From Bacteroidales bacterium M6 (lineage in GTDB: Bacteria > Bacteroidota > Bacteroidia > Bacteroidales > Muribaculaceae), in assembly GCA_001689485.1 (NCBI GenBank), contig LUJQ01000034.1, positions 1-9,057 of the forward strand: DNA of 9,057 nucleotides, in the 5' to 3' direction. Of the stretch, positions 1-5,595 are shown one piece after another (the first letter of the stretch is position 1; each line of letters begins with the position of its first letter). Under the pieces are notes generated by a model. The model saw nothing but the letters and a program-made list of their open reading frames with translations, made no database searches and was not told where the DNA came from. The position numbers and the translations under genes were made by a program.

Positions 1-29
1 CGAACTCGCGACCCTCAGCTTGGGAAGCT
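1..29 (-). other. tRNA-Gly(CCC) 3' fragment, probable attachment-site core
   Basis: Read on the reverse strand this is the 3' part of a tRNA-Gly gene, from the end of the anticodon stem through the loop TTCCCAA (anticodon CCC) and the stem half GCTGA to the T-arm GTCGCGAGTTCG at the window edge. The bases that should complete the anticodon stem and the 5' half (positions 30 upward) are AT-rich and do not fold as a tRNA. A 3'-only tRNA copy is the usual product of a tyrosine-recombinase element integrating in a tRNA gene; the intact gene should lie at the far end of the element. Host DNA would then lie to the left and the element to the right. Confidence 0.7.
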
Positions 30-86
30 TGGCTAAAATTTTACAACTTGTTGATATTTAGCGTTTTATTTGGTTGGTGGTCTTTT

Positions 87-125
87 GGTGAAACAAATTT
101 GGTGAAACAGTGGTGAAACAAATTT
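87..125. repeat. three direct GGTGAAACA repeats, possible integrase arm sites
   Basis: GGTGAAACA occurs at 87-95, 101-109 and 112-120. The first and third copies share the longer form GGTGAAACAAATTT. They lie 60-90 bp inside the element from the tRNA-Gly remnant, where arm-type integrase sites or excisionase sites are normally found. The function is inferred from position; no integrase gene is in the window to pair with them. Confidence 0.5.
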
Positions 126-164
126 TGACGTTAACATCTGTTTGCATTTGGCGATTCCGCCCTA

Positions 165-195
165 TTGCATGAACCGTTTTGTCGATGTAACTTTG
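165..195 (+). promoter_or_regulatory. Bacteroidota-type promoter for the structured RNA
   Basis: TTG at 165-167 is followed after exactly 20 bases by TAACTTTG at 188-195, then C. This is the -33/-7 arrangement of Bacteroidota sigma factors (TTG, then TAnnTTTG). Transcription would start near 201-203. The next base-paired element begins at 209, and there is no ribosome binding site or believable reading frame downstream, so the product is probably an RNA. Confidence 0.7.
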
Positions 196-201
196 CCTCC
201 G

Positions 202-696
202 TATCAATGGACGCGGTGCAGAAAACGACATAACGATGACTTGAAACCTCATCGGAATTTGAAGAATCCCGTAAGCGTCCACTTGTACGGGGTTCTTCTC
301 TTTTTATCGCCCCATGCGAACGAACTGCGGACGGGGATAAGGGAGAAGAACCATCGAGGCGGAAGTCTCAATCTCTGTGCGTGGCGCGTAGCGAATCCCA
401 AGCGAGGCAGTAGGCGCACAGTTGCAAAACCGGCCCACTACGGGCGCGTGTCACAGGCCGGGCGCATTGGACGAAAGGAGGAAGCGCGACACGGACGGAT
501 GAATCGTCAAAGCCTCCAAGCGGGAGCTGTCATCGGCCACCCCGCCCGGCATACCATACGGCTTTATACCGATGCGGTTTGGCGGCAGTCCGCAAGCGAT
601 TCGACCTCGCCTTTAGGCGGACTACGCAAAGCACCTCCAGCATTACCCGATAAGGTTTGCCTTTGTTGATTAAACAGGTGGAACATATTGTTTTTT
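202..696 (+). ncRNA. large structured non-coding RNA, family not recognised
   Basis: About 480 GC-rich bases lie between the promoter at 165-195 and a T6 run at 691-696, with AT-rich DNA on both sides. Inverted repeats run through the whole length: 209-214 with 275-280 enclosing 234-239 with 249-254; 291-300 with 343-352 (10 perfect pairs) enclosing 304-308 with 336-340; 375-381 with 415-421; 447-452 with 488-493 enclosing 462-465 with 484-487; 542-546 with 581-585 enclosing 549-552 with 572-575; and 588-593 with 617-622 enclosing 596-599 with 607-610. The pair 430-435/456-461 interlocks with 447-452/488-493, which would make a pseudoknot. An open frame covers 142-669 but has no ribosome site and reads as low-complexity, Arg/Pro-rich protein. 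Size, complexity and phage setting recall large ornate RNAs such as GOLLD and ROOL, but I cannot match it to either. The 3' end is uncertain because no strong terminator hairpin precedes the T run. Confidence 0.6.
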
Positions 697-735
697 GTTA
701 AATGTTTATCGTTGGAACGTTTTTGTGTTTGTGGG

Positions 736-1125
736 TCATTTCCCTATGGAGGCTATCCACCTCTCCACGGCCTTTATCCTTGCCTCGGCATGGAGATTGC
801 CGCCGACCATTTTTCGGGTATCGGCCAAAAGGTTCAGCGCGTCATCAGCCGACTTGCAGACGTAGTCATTCCTGGGCGGACACTTGCGATATGCTTCCAG
901 TTCCCTCTTGGCGTATTCAAGCGAATAACCTTTGTCGCGGAGCAGGTGCTTTATGAGCTTGCACACCTCAACATTCTCCGGAGTATATCTGCGTTGCCCT
1001 GACGGCGTTCTGTGCGGCTCCAGCTGCTCAAAGGTATCTTCCCAGAAGCGCAACGTGCTTGCTGGGATATTGAGCATCGCAACGGCCTCGCGGATGCGGT
1101 AGTAGGTTTTGGCGGGGGTAGGCAT
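736..1125 (-). CDS. MerR-type DNA-binding regulator
   Basis: 129 residues. The N-terminal part is a MerR-like winged helix: YYRIREAVAMLNIPASTLRFWE (residues 8-29) is the helix-turn-helix, and SGQRRYTPENVEVCKLI continues the wing and following helices. The C-terminal half, rich in Lys, Arg and Glu, is probably helical and has none of the metal-binding cysteine pattern of metalloregulators, so the signal it senses is unknown. I chose the ATG at 1125 because it follows the stop of the upstream gene by one base (TAATATG), a typical coupled start; a longer frame up to 1161 would overlap that gene. It is the last gene of the leftward operon and converges on the structured RNA. In phages such small proteins act as repressors, activators or recombination directionality factors; its nearness to the attachment site makes the last possible, but this is inference. 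Confidence 0.8.
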   Translation of the reverse strand: MPTPAKTYYRIREAVAMLNIPASTLRFWEDTFEQLEPHRTPSGQRRYTPENVEVCKLIKHLLRDKGYSLEYAKRELEAYRKCPPRNDYVCKSADDALNLLADTRKMVGGNLHAEARIKAVERWIASIGK

Positions 1126-1126
1126 A

Positions 1127-1537
1127 TTACTTCTGTCTTGTTTGAAATTTTGAGAGGACACTAATTAATAGACACAAATTCACCCCTCCAAATATGCCAC
1201 CAAGAGTCTCATGCCCTTTGAGAATTAAATCATAAGATAGGTAGAAAAATACACCTATCAGAATAAATACTAATACTAATCCCAATATAGTCGAACAACC
1301 GGCAAAGTTTATTTCTCTACCAGCCAACTTAAGCCGCTTTTTATTAAACCATATACGACCGTCCTGCTCTACTTCAGTGCGGCGCATTACCCACGGAATA
1401 ATTTGAGGATCTATTGTATTGAGCTTGGCAAGTTCATCGGCTGCCGGAAGCAAACTATCATCATAAACAGTATTCTGCTCAATCTGCATGCCATTAAGGC
1501 CTGTCGTAAGTCTATTTTGTTCCGCTTTTCTTCCCAT
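1127..1537 (-). CDS. DUF2335-like membrane protein
   Basis: 136 residues. The soluble N-terminal part holds LPAADELAKLNTIDPQIIPW and a charged stretch around RRTEVEQDGR. It is followed by two hydrophobic helices (about residues 80-102 and 109-128) separated by the short polar turn KGHETLGG. A Leu-Pro-rich start, an 'EQ-x-R' helix and a terminal two-helix membrane hairpin are the pattern of DUF2335 proteins, common in prophages and accessory islands; their function is not established, though a membrane role such as holin-like activity or exclusion has been considered for similar genes. Its start overlaps the end of the next gene upstream by 26 bp; an alternative ATG at 1489 would remove the overlap. 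No strong Shine-Dalgarno sequence precedes either start. Confidence 0.7.
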   Translation of the reverse strand: MGRKAEQNRLTTGLNGMQIEQNTVYDDSLLPAADELAKLNTIDPQIIPWVMRRTEVEQDGRIWFNKKRLKLAGREINFAGCSTILGLVLVFILIGVFFYLSYDLILKGHETLGGIFGGVNLCLLISVLSKFQTRQK

Positions 1538-1736
1538 TGTTGGAGGCTTCTTTTATTGCTTTATGGAAATCACCGCGCAGGCGTTCCATGTCGCCACGCA
1601 TTTCTCGTTTGCTGTCAGCAATAGTCTTATAGCTCAAATCCCCCATCTGTTCACGCACACGCTTGCTGACAGCATCCAGCCTCATAGAGTCTGAATCGTC
1701 TGCTAAAAAGCCTAATAGTGTGCGGAAGATGGTCAT
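1512..1736 (-). CDS. small charged helical protein, unknown function
   Basis: 74 residues, beginning MTIFRTLLGFLADDSDSM and then almost entirely charged helix, with regularly spaced Arg, Lys, Asp and Glu and a basic tail NGKKSGTK. I do not recognise a family. The start at 1736 is set by an excellent Shine-Dalgarno AAGGAGG at 1743-1749 (reverse strand), seven bases away, and by the predicted promoter, whose start point lies close to 1770. The longer frame from 1775 would have no leader. It is the first gene of a sub-operon with the DUF2335-like gene and the MerR gene. Co-expression with a membrane protein suggests a cytoplasmic partner, which is inference only. Confidence 0.7.
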   Translation of the reverse strand: MTIFRTLLGFLADDSDSMRLDAVSKRVREQMGDLSYKTIADSKREMRGDMERLRGDFHKAIKEASNNGKKSGTK

Positions 1737-1776
1737 TTGTCGCCTCCTTATATGGATTCTTTCTATTATCAACATA

Positions 1777-1784
1777 CAAAGATA
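1777..1784 (-). promoter_or_regulatory. possible leftward -7 promoter box
   Basis: The reverse strand reads TATCTTTG, a match to the TAnnTTTG -7 box, about 40 bp upstream of the ATG at 1736. No TTG is seen 20 bp upstream, so the promoter may need an activator or be weak. A near-copy of the main operator sits where the -33 box would be. Confidence 0.45.
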
Positions 1785-1801
1785 GTGATTTGTTGGTTAA
1801 T

Positions 1802-1817
1802 ATTCTATTAATAATCT
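1802..1817. promoter_or_regulatory. possible second repressor operator
   Basis: ATTCTATTAATAATCT agrees at 12 of 16 positions with the perfect palindrome at 4260-4275, including the core CTATTAATA. It ends 17 bp from the -7 box at 1777-1784, close to the 18 bp between the main operator and its -7 box. The region is AT-rich, so chance similarity cannot be excluded. Confidence 0.35.
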
Positions 1818-1821
1818 ATTT

Positions 1822-2733
1822 TCACTCTGCGGCGGGCGGTTCTTCTTCAAATTCAAGTTCGAGCTGTACTATCTTGTGATATTTTTGTTGGAATAAAGCG
1901 TCAAACTGCTCTTTTGATTGCGATACCGACATTAACGTAGTGACTTCGATAATCTGCCGTTTGAGATGCTCTCGACCGATTTCGGGAGTCAATGTCTGAT
2001 GCCATTTGTATTTCCAATTGCCTTTCTCTGTCTTTCCGGCCTTTTCCTGAATACGGGCAACCACCCCTTTCGGTAGTTCCTCGTAAATATACTTACGTGT
2101 AAGTTTGCCAATGAAAGACGGCTTGTTACGGATGTACTTTGGGATAAACGGCAATCCCCACAATCTGAATACCTCTTTGTAGAAATCGTCAGTGAAAGTC
2201 AACTGCCACTTCAGGATTTCCTCGGAAATGTACGCGCTAAGGATTTTCTGAAGCTCGGCATTTTCTCGTTCATGCTGATAGCCAGTGGCTTCGTCGATTA
2301 ACGCTATAATGCCGACTTTTGCCAATGAGCGAATGAGAATGTCAGCCTCGGCTATTACCATCTTTTGTCTTACGCCCAGTTCAATGCCGTTTTCAGCGGC
2401 GTAATCACGCACTTTGAGCATAACTTCGCATAGCTCAGGCAGCGCAAGGGCATCATACAATTTGATTGTAGTGCCTTTCCACACAGCGTCGATTGTGGTA
2501 AGTTTCGACGACATAAAATCTTCTGATATAAAGCGGCTTACCTGCTTAGAAGATAGTATTTCATCCAATCTTTTCGACGACCTCTGTCCGGGTTCGTTTC
2601 CTGTCACGCCCAACGCCCTCTGCATCTCTGACTTTGACAATGCGCGTGTGCCATCCTCCAGCACATAGCAGTGAATGGTTTTATTGCCGAGCTGAAGTTC
2701 TCCTTCGTATATGATTTTGTTGTTATCGCTCAT
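1822..2733 (-). CDS. P63C domain protein
   Basis: 303 residues. The central part carries GIIALIDEATGYQ (141-153) followed by LQKILSAYISEE, and the C-terminal part carries WQLTFTDDFYKEVFRLWGLP (176-195), PSFIGKLTRKYIYEELPKGV (205-224) and the HQ...EIGREHLKRQI segment (245-261). This order is that of proteins with the P63C domain, found mainly in phages and mobile elements of many bacteria. Their role is not established; the N-terminal half looks like a DNA- or partner-binding regulatory region. The acidic tail (EFEEEPPAAE) is unusual. It sits 50 bp downstream of the membrane-protein gene with no promoter visible between, so it is probably co-transcribed from the repressor promoter. Confidence 0.85.
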   Translation of the reverse strand: MSDNNKIIYEGELQLGNKTIHCYVLEDGTRALSKSEMQRALGVTGNEPGQRSSKRLDEILSSKQVSRFISEDFMSSKLTTIDAVWKGTTIKLYDALALPELCEVMLKVRDYAAENGIELGVRQKMVIAEADILIRSLAKVGIIALIDEATGYQHERENAELQKILSAYISEEILKWQLTFTDDFYKEVFRLWGLPFIPKYIRNKPSFIGKLTRKYIYEELPKGVVARIQEKAGKTEKGNWKYKWHQTLTPEIGREHLKRQIIEVTTLMSVSQSKEQFDALFQQKYHKIVQLELEFEEEPPAAE

Positions 2734-2783
2734 ATTGGTTGCTTTACAGGGTTACTTGGTTTCGCTTCGCTCATCGGGTGGGG

Positions 2784-3701
2784 TTAGGGGGTGATTATTG
2801 ATCCGTCAGTGCCATCTTTGTCCTTTTTAGGAGATTGCTTGGGTTTGTTAATGGCGGTCAAAATCATTATTCTAATAGGGCGTATCTCATTTATAAGCTC
2901 TATAACCTCGGCGTCTGTTGCTTCTCTGCCATTCACAAAAGCAACTTTCCTTGGACGTTTATTCTTAACCGATTTATATTCATCTAAAATTTGTCCATTG
3001 GTTTTTGTCTCGTCTATAACTCGCCAAAGCCATTTGTATAACTCTGTGCTTTTCTTTGCTATATCAAAATCTACTCGGTCTAATAAATCTTTAGGCAATG
3101 CCAAACTTATTGCCTCATGGATTTGTTCTTTTGCTTCTTCAATACCATCTGTTTTTGAGTTGCGATTGTTAAGTTTTTCCACTTTGTTCTCCAATTCTTT
3201 AAGTCGTTTCTCAAAACTTTCTTTTATCTCTTTTTGCGTTTCTCTCAATTCTTCTTTTGCTCTTATTGTTGAATATATCTGCCAAGTAACAAGGATAGTA
3301 ACTATTATTGCAAATAGAGCCACTATAATACCAAGATAATCAACTCCTAAATGCGCATACCCTGATTGCCCTTGTTCAATTGTTGATGGGTTTAATATGC
3401 GAGGAAAATACACAAATAAATGATGGATAGACGCTATTAGACAAAATGGGATAATTACCCAACAAGTATATTTGCAAAATCTTGCAAACCCTTTTGTTTC
3501 GTGGAGAATTGCATTAACATCAGACTCTATATTCTGCAATGCCTCATTTTTATTTGCGTTTCTACGAGCGAATAATCGAGCAATGCGTTGATGCTGTTTT
3601 AGTGTTTCGTTGTGACAATATGATTGCCAAGCAAGAGCAATTACAGATACAACTAAAATAAAGACGGCTACAATAAGTCCACTAAATACATATTCCATCA
3701 C
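2784..3701 (-). CDS. three-helix membrane protein with coiled coil, unknown function
   Basis: 305 residues. Hydrophobic segments at about 4-25, 78-99 and 122-143 look like membrane helices. A long charged coiled coil follows (about 145-182, ELRETQKEIKESFEKRLKEL). The C-terminal cytoplasmic part has aromatic and basic motifs (ELYKWLWRVIDE near 220-231; KNKRPRKVAFVNGREA). No known family is recognised. The start overlaps the end of the repressor gene by four bases (ATGA), so the two are translationally coupled and the gene will be on in a lysogen. Genes placed directly behind a phage repressor are often superinfection-exclusion or host-conversion factors, and a membrane anchor with a cytoplasmic coil suits that, but this is inference. 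The gene is AT-rich compared with those at both ends of the window. Confidence 0.85.
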   Translation of the reverse strand: MMEYVFSGLIVAVFILVVSVIALAWQSYCHNETLKQHQRIARLFARRNANKNEALQNIESDVNAILHETKGFARFCKYTCWVIIPFCLIASIHHLFVYFPRILNPSTIEQGQSGYAHLGVDYLGIIVALFAIIVTILVTWQIYSTIRAKEELRETQKEIKESFEKRLKELENKVEKLNNRNSKTDGIEEAKEQIHEAISLALPKDLLDRVDFDIAKKSTELYKWLWRVIDETKTNGQILDEYKSVKNKRPRKVAFVNGREATDAEVIELINEIRPIRIMILTAINKPKQSPKKDKDGTDGSIITP

Positions 3702-4228
3702 TTCTTCCCTTTCAGTTCTTTAATATGCGCCCTTAACTCCTTTACGGTATCACGCAAATCCGCAATGGTATCTTCTTGTTTCTTGTTCTCAGACACAAGA
3801 TAATCCACTCGGACAGTCAGCACTTCAATTTGGTGCAAATCATCGGGGCAATGGGTTTCAACGATTTCTTCTGTCGTTTTTTCGTTTACCAATTCTCTCA
3901 CTTGTTGTTTTTGGTCGTATTTGACGTTGCCAACAATCTTGCCGGGTGAATTGGGCGCGTGGGTGTCAATCTTATCTCCTTGCTTGTCCTTTGTATTCGC
4001 AACCTCAACTCCCATATCGCCTTTACCTGTAAGAAGCCAGTTGCCATCCACTCCAATATTCTGTGCTACTAATAGCACAAATTCGGATGAGGGTTTAGTC
4101 GCTTTCTTGTCGCTAAAATAGTTTGAAAGGGTTGTCGGCTTTATGCCTATCGCCCTTGCAAAAGCAGCTTGATTGCCCTTAAAGAGCTTATCAATAACTT
4201 GTTGTATGCGGTCGAGGAATAAATCCAT
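3698..4228 (-). CDS. XRE/CI-like repressor with C-terminal coiled coil
   Basis: 176 residues. The N-terminal part is a helix-turn-helix domain: GNQAAFARAIGIKPTTLSNYF (about residues 18-38) is the two-helix DNA-binding unit, and the segment ending in NWLLTGKGDM is the usual end of this domain in Bacteroidota phage repressors. A linker with NSPGKIVGNV follows, and a C-terminal coiled coil (SENKKQEDTIADLRDTVKEL) takes the place of the S24 peptidase found in lambda CI, so self-cleavage after RecA activation is not expected. A longer frame starts with TTG at 4237; the ATG at 4228 is preferred. It is the first gene of the leftward operon and faces the early genes across the operator region, the classic immunity-repressor position. 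Confidence 0.88.
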   Translation of the reverse strand: MDLFLDRIQQVIDKLFKGNQAAFARAIGIKPTTLSNYFSDKKATKPSSEFVLLVAQNIGVDGNWLLTGKGDMGVEVANTKDKQGDKIDTHAPNSPGKIVGNVKYDQKQQVRELVNEKTTEEIVETHCPDDLHQIEVLTVRVDYLVSENKKQEDTIADLRDTVKELRAHIKELKGKK

Positions 4229-4237
4229 AGCTTGCAA

Positions 4238-4257
4238 AGTGTTAAAATAGTGTTAAA
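4238..4257. promoter_or_regulatory. two in-phase direct repeats AGTGTTAAA
   Basis: AGTGTTAAA occurs at 4238-4246 and 4249-4257, a period of 11 bp, or one turn of DNA. They lie just ahead of the repressor start, between it and the palindromic operator. They may be a site where the repressor, or the early HTH protein, controls the repressor's own promoter. Confidence 0.5.
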
Positions 4258-4259
4258 TC

Positions 4260-4275
4260 ATCCTATTAATAGGAT
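4260..4275. promoter_or_regulatory. palindromic operator in the divergent control region
   Basis: ATCCTATTAATAGGAT is a perfect 16-bp palindrome. It covers the -33 region of the rightward promoter, whose -7 box begins 18 bp further on, so binding by a dimer would block early transcription. On the reverse strand TATATTTTG (complement of 4281-4289) is a near match to a -7 box for the repressor gene, so one operator could serve both directions. Confidence 0.65.
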
Positions 4276-4293
4276 ACATCCAAAATATAGTAT

Positions 4294-4301
4294 TACCTTT
4301 G
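4294..4301 (+). promoter_or_regulatory. rightward early promoter -7 box
   Basis: TACCTTTG followed by CA matches the Bacteroidota -7 box TAnnTTTG. The position 20 bp upstream falls inside the palindrome and lacks TTG. Transcription would begin near 4307 and give a leader of about 150 bases before the first early gene. Confidence 0.6.
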
Positions 4302-4456
4302 CATTGTCGCTTTCAGAAAGGGCGATAAACGGCAATAACAAAGGAGGACAACGCTAATCGCGCTATCTTACATATTCTCAACCGCAAAGTTAGCGGTTCT
4401 CCTTTGATTTGTCAAACTTTTAGAAAGAAAAATCAATAACGAAACTTTAAGAAATA
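4302..4456 (+). promoter_or_regulatory. folded early leader with mutually exclusive hairpins
   Basis: The leader has no reading frame. CAAAGGAG (4339-4346), which looks like a Shine-Dalgarno sequence but has no ATG after it, is complementary to CTCCTTTG (4399-4406). Inside this pair AACCGC (4380-4385) can pair with GCGGTT (4393-4398). Alternatively CGCTAA (4352-4357) can pair with TTAGCG (4390-4395), which uses the same 3' strand. Two competing folds suggest attenuation or protein-controlled read-through into the early genes. A T-rich end typical of a terminator is not obvious. Confidence 0.4.
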
Positions 4457-4657
4457 ATGGCAAAACTAAGCAAAGACAAAGTAAAGGCGATGCTACCAAA
4501 GGACATGATTGTCGTGCCTTGCGACAATGCCCGCGAGGTGGACTCGGCTTTTGAGACCGCCAAGCAGGCGAAGTCTGAAATGGGCGACCGCAAGGACTCA
4601 GTAATGATTTCCAAGTCTAACGTCACTCTTACGGTGGTAGTGAGGACGGGGATTTAA
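4457..4657 (+). CDS. small early protein, unknown function
   Basis: 66 residues: a basic, Lys-rich N-terminal helix (MAKLSKDKVKAMLPKD), a middle section with CDNAREVDSAFETAKQAK that looks helical, and a C-terminal strand-like end (NVTLTVVVRTGI). No family recognised. It is the first gene after the early leader and should be among the first transcripts on induction. No strong Shine-Dalgarno precedes it (AAGAAATAATG), which is normal for Bacteroidota. Confidence 0.65.
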   Translation: MAKLSKDKVKAMLPKDMIVVPCDNAREVDSAFETAKQAKSEMGDRKDSVMISKSNVTLTVVVRTGI

Positions 4658-4682
4658 GTCTAACCAAGTAAAGCAAGGAGAG

Positions 4683-4982
4683 ATGGAGCTGAAAGCGACA
4701 ATAAGCATAGGCTTTAACGGCAAACTGGGATATAGCGCAGTGCATAGTGCCGGAAGTATGTCCGATAAAAACCTCAATCGGTTGGAAGCATTGACTATTA
4801 CACACAAAGCCATTGAGGAAGCCATTGCCAAAGCAAATGACGCCCTCGAAGAAAATGGGCTTACCACAAAATTAGCAGACCCACGCTGTGACGAGTATGG
4901 TAACGTTACAGTCGGCGACCGCCTCTTTATGCGAGAGGATAACCCCAATAAGCCCGGTCCCAACCGATTTATTGCCAGTTAA
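4683..4982 (+). CDS. small early protein, unknown function
   Basis: 99 residues. The start at 4683 has a good Shine-Dalgarno, AAGGAG at 4675-4680, though only two bases away. The protein begins with strand-like ATISIGFNGKLGY, then a helix (ALTITHKAIEEAIAKANDAL), and ends with GNVTVGDRLFMRED and a Pro/Asn-rich tail. No family is recognised. It lies 25 bp after the previous gene in the same operon. Its stop overlaps by four bases the stop of a small gene on the opposite strand. Confidence 0.7.
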   Translation: MELKATISIGFNGKLGYSAVHSAGSMSDKNLNRLEALTITHKAIEEAIAKANDALEENGLTTKLADPRCDEYGNVTVGDRLFMREDNPNKPGPNRFIAS

Positions 4983-5173
4983 TCCTCGCTGTCCTTGAAC
5001 GGTTCATTGCATTTGTTGATAAACTCGTCTGCGGTCATATTGAGTTCAATCCAATTGCCACCTACACAGATAGAGATTGTAGCTCCTTTATCCTCAAAGG
5101 CTTCTACGAGTACAGTGTTTACCGCAAGTGTACGACCATCCTTAGCCGGGACTTTTGCAAAATGAATATACAT
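4979..5173 (-). CDS. small beta-rich protein, reverse strand within the early region
   Basis: 64 residues, with GRTLAVNTVLVEAFEDKG and ISICVGGNWIELN suggesting a small beta-sheet fold, then the helix TADEFINKCNEP. The layout (strand, 'xNxx' turn, strand, acidic turn, strand, short helix) recalls small FlbD-like proteins, but similarity is only general. It is transcribed against its neighbours and has its own well-formed promoter (5202-5232), which supports it being real. It resembles the shorter reverse-strand protein at 7612-7740. Its start sits in an AT-rich leader without a strong Shine-Dalgarno. Confidence 0.65.
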   Translation of the reverse strand: MYIHFAKVPAKDGRTLAVNTVLVEAFEDKGATISICVGGNWIELNMTADEFINKCNEPFKDSED

Positions 5174-5201
5174 AAAACAAAAATTAAAAATTTAGACAAC
5201 G

Positions 5202-5232
5202 CAAATTTACAACAAATAATCGGGAGTGGCAA
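5202..5232 (-). promoter_or_regulatory. Bacteroidota-type promoter for the reverse gene at 4979-5173
   Basis: On the reverse strand TTG (complement of 5230-5232) is followed after exactly 20 bases by TAAATTTG (complement of 5202-5209) and then C. This is the same geometry as the promoter at 165-195. The start would be near 5195, about 20 bp ahead of the ATG. Confidence 0.65.
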
Positions 5233-5286
5233 CACTCTGAGTTCATAAGACAAAGGTTAAAAGTTAGACACCCGCCGCTCCCGATT
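5218..5286. repeat. 13-bp inverted repeat around an early intergenic region
   Basis: AATCGGGAGTGGC (5218-5230) and GCCGCTCCCGATT (5274-5286) are complementary at 12 of 13 positions, the exception being a G-T wobble. The left arm also forms its own hairpin, GAGTG-GCAA-CACTC (5224-5237), with a GNRA-type loop. The right arm lies just ahead of the gene starting at 5302, so the structure could act in RNA as a control on that gene, or in DNA as a protein site. Confidence 0.55.
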
Positions 5287-5301
5287 TTAATACCCACGAC
5301 G

Positions 5302-5595
5302 ATGAGCAAGAACTTAATCCTCAACCCCAACATAATCATTACCCATGAGCAGTATTCTCCGGGGATATTTGTGAAGTGGGTAGTTAACCCTCACTACACG
5401 ACAAATGTGCATATTGATGGTAGAATTGAGGAAGTTGGCGAGTTTAGAACTTGGAACGAAGCCTATAAAGCAGGCGAAAAATATCTTCATGACAAAGCCA
5501 TAGACAAAGCTCACGTCTTGTTGATTGGCAGTGCAATAGATAGATCCATTTCAAATATCAAAAAAGCCTTAGCAGAGAAAGGAGACCCAAGATGA
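5302..5595 (+). CDS. small protein upstream of the antirepressor, unknown function
   Basis: 97 residues. The N-terminal half is strand-like with aromatic residues (SPGIFVKWVVNPHYTTNVHI), the middle has FRTWNEAYKAGEKYLHDKAI, and the end is a helix, DRSISNIKKALAEKGDPR. The aromatic N-terminal segment followed by an 'A-Y-K-A-G' helix resembles small Bacteroidota phage proteins of unknown function. The stop overlaps the antirepressor start by four bases (ATGA), so the two are coupled. No promoter with a TAnnTTTG box is visible between 5174 and 5301. Confidence 0.7.
   Translation: MSKNLILNPNIIITHEQYSPGIFVKWVVNPHYTTNVHIDGRIEEVGEFRTWNEAYKAGEKYLHDKAIDKAHVLLIGSAIDRSISNIKKALAEKGDPR

Noticed and set aside
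1..100. Complete tRNA-Gly gene
   Set aside because: Only the 3' part is recognisable; the expected 5' half to the right is AT-rich and does not form D or acceptor stems.
87..125. CRISPR-like array
   Set aside because: The repeat unit is 9 bp with spacings of 5 and 2 bp, far too short, and there are no cas genes.
142..669. Long open frame on the forward strand, 175 codons
   Set aside because: It lies over the nested inverted repeats, has no ribosome site, and reads as low-complexity Arg/Pro/His-rich protein. Part of it also precedes the predicted transcript start.
202..696. Retron, group I or group II intron, tmRNA or RNase P RNA as the identity of the structured RNA
   Set aside because: There is no reverse transcriptase nearby, and none of the conserved core motifs of these RNAs was found in it on either strand.
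2791..3339. Forward open frame of 182 codons
   Set aside because: It is antisense to the membrane-protein gene and made up of Ser/Phe/Ile-rich translation typical of a shadow frame.
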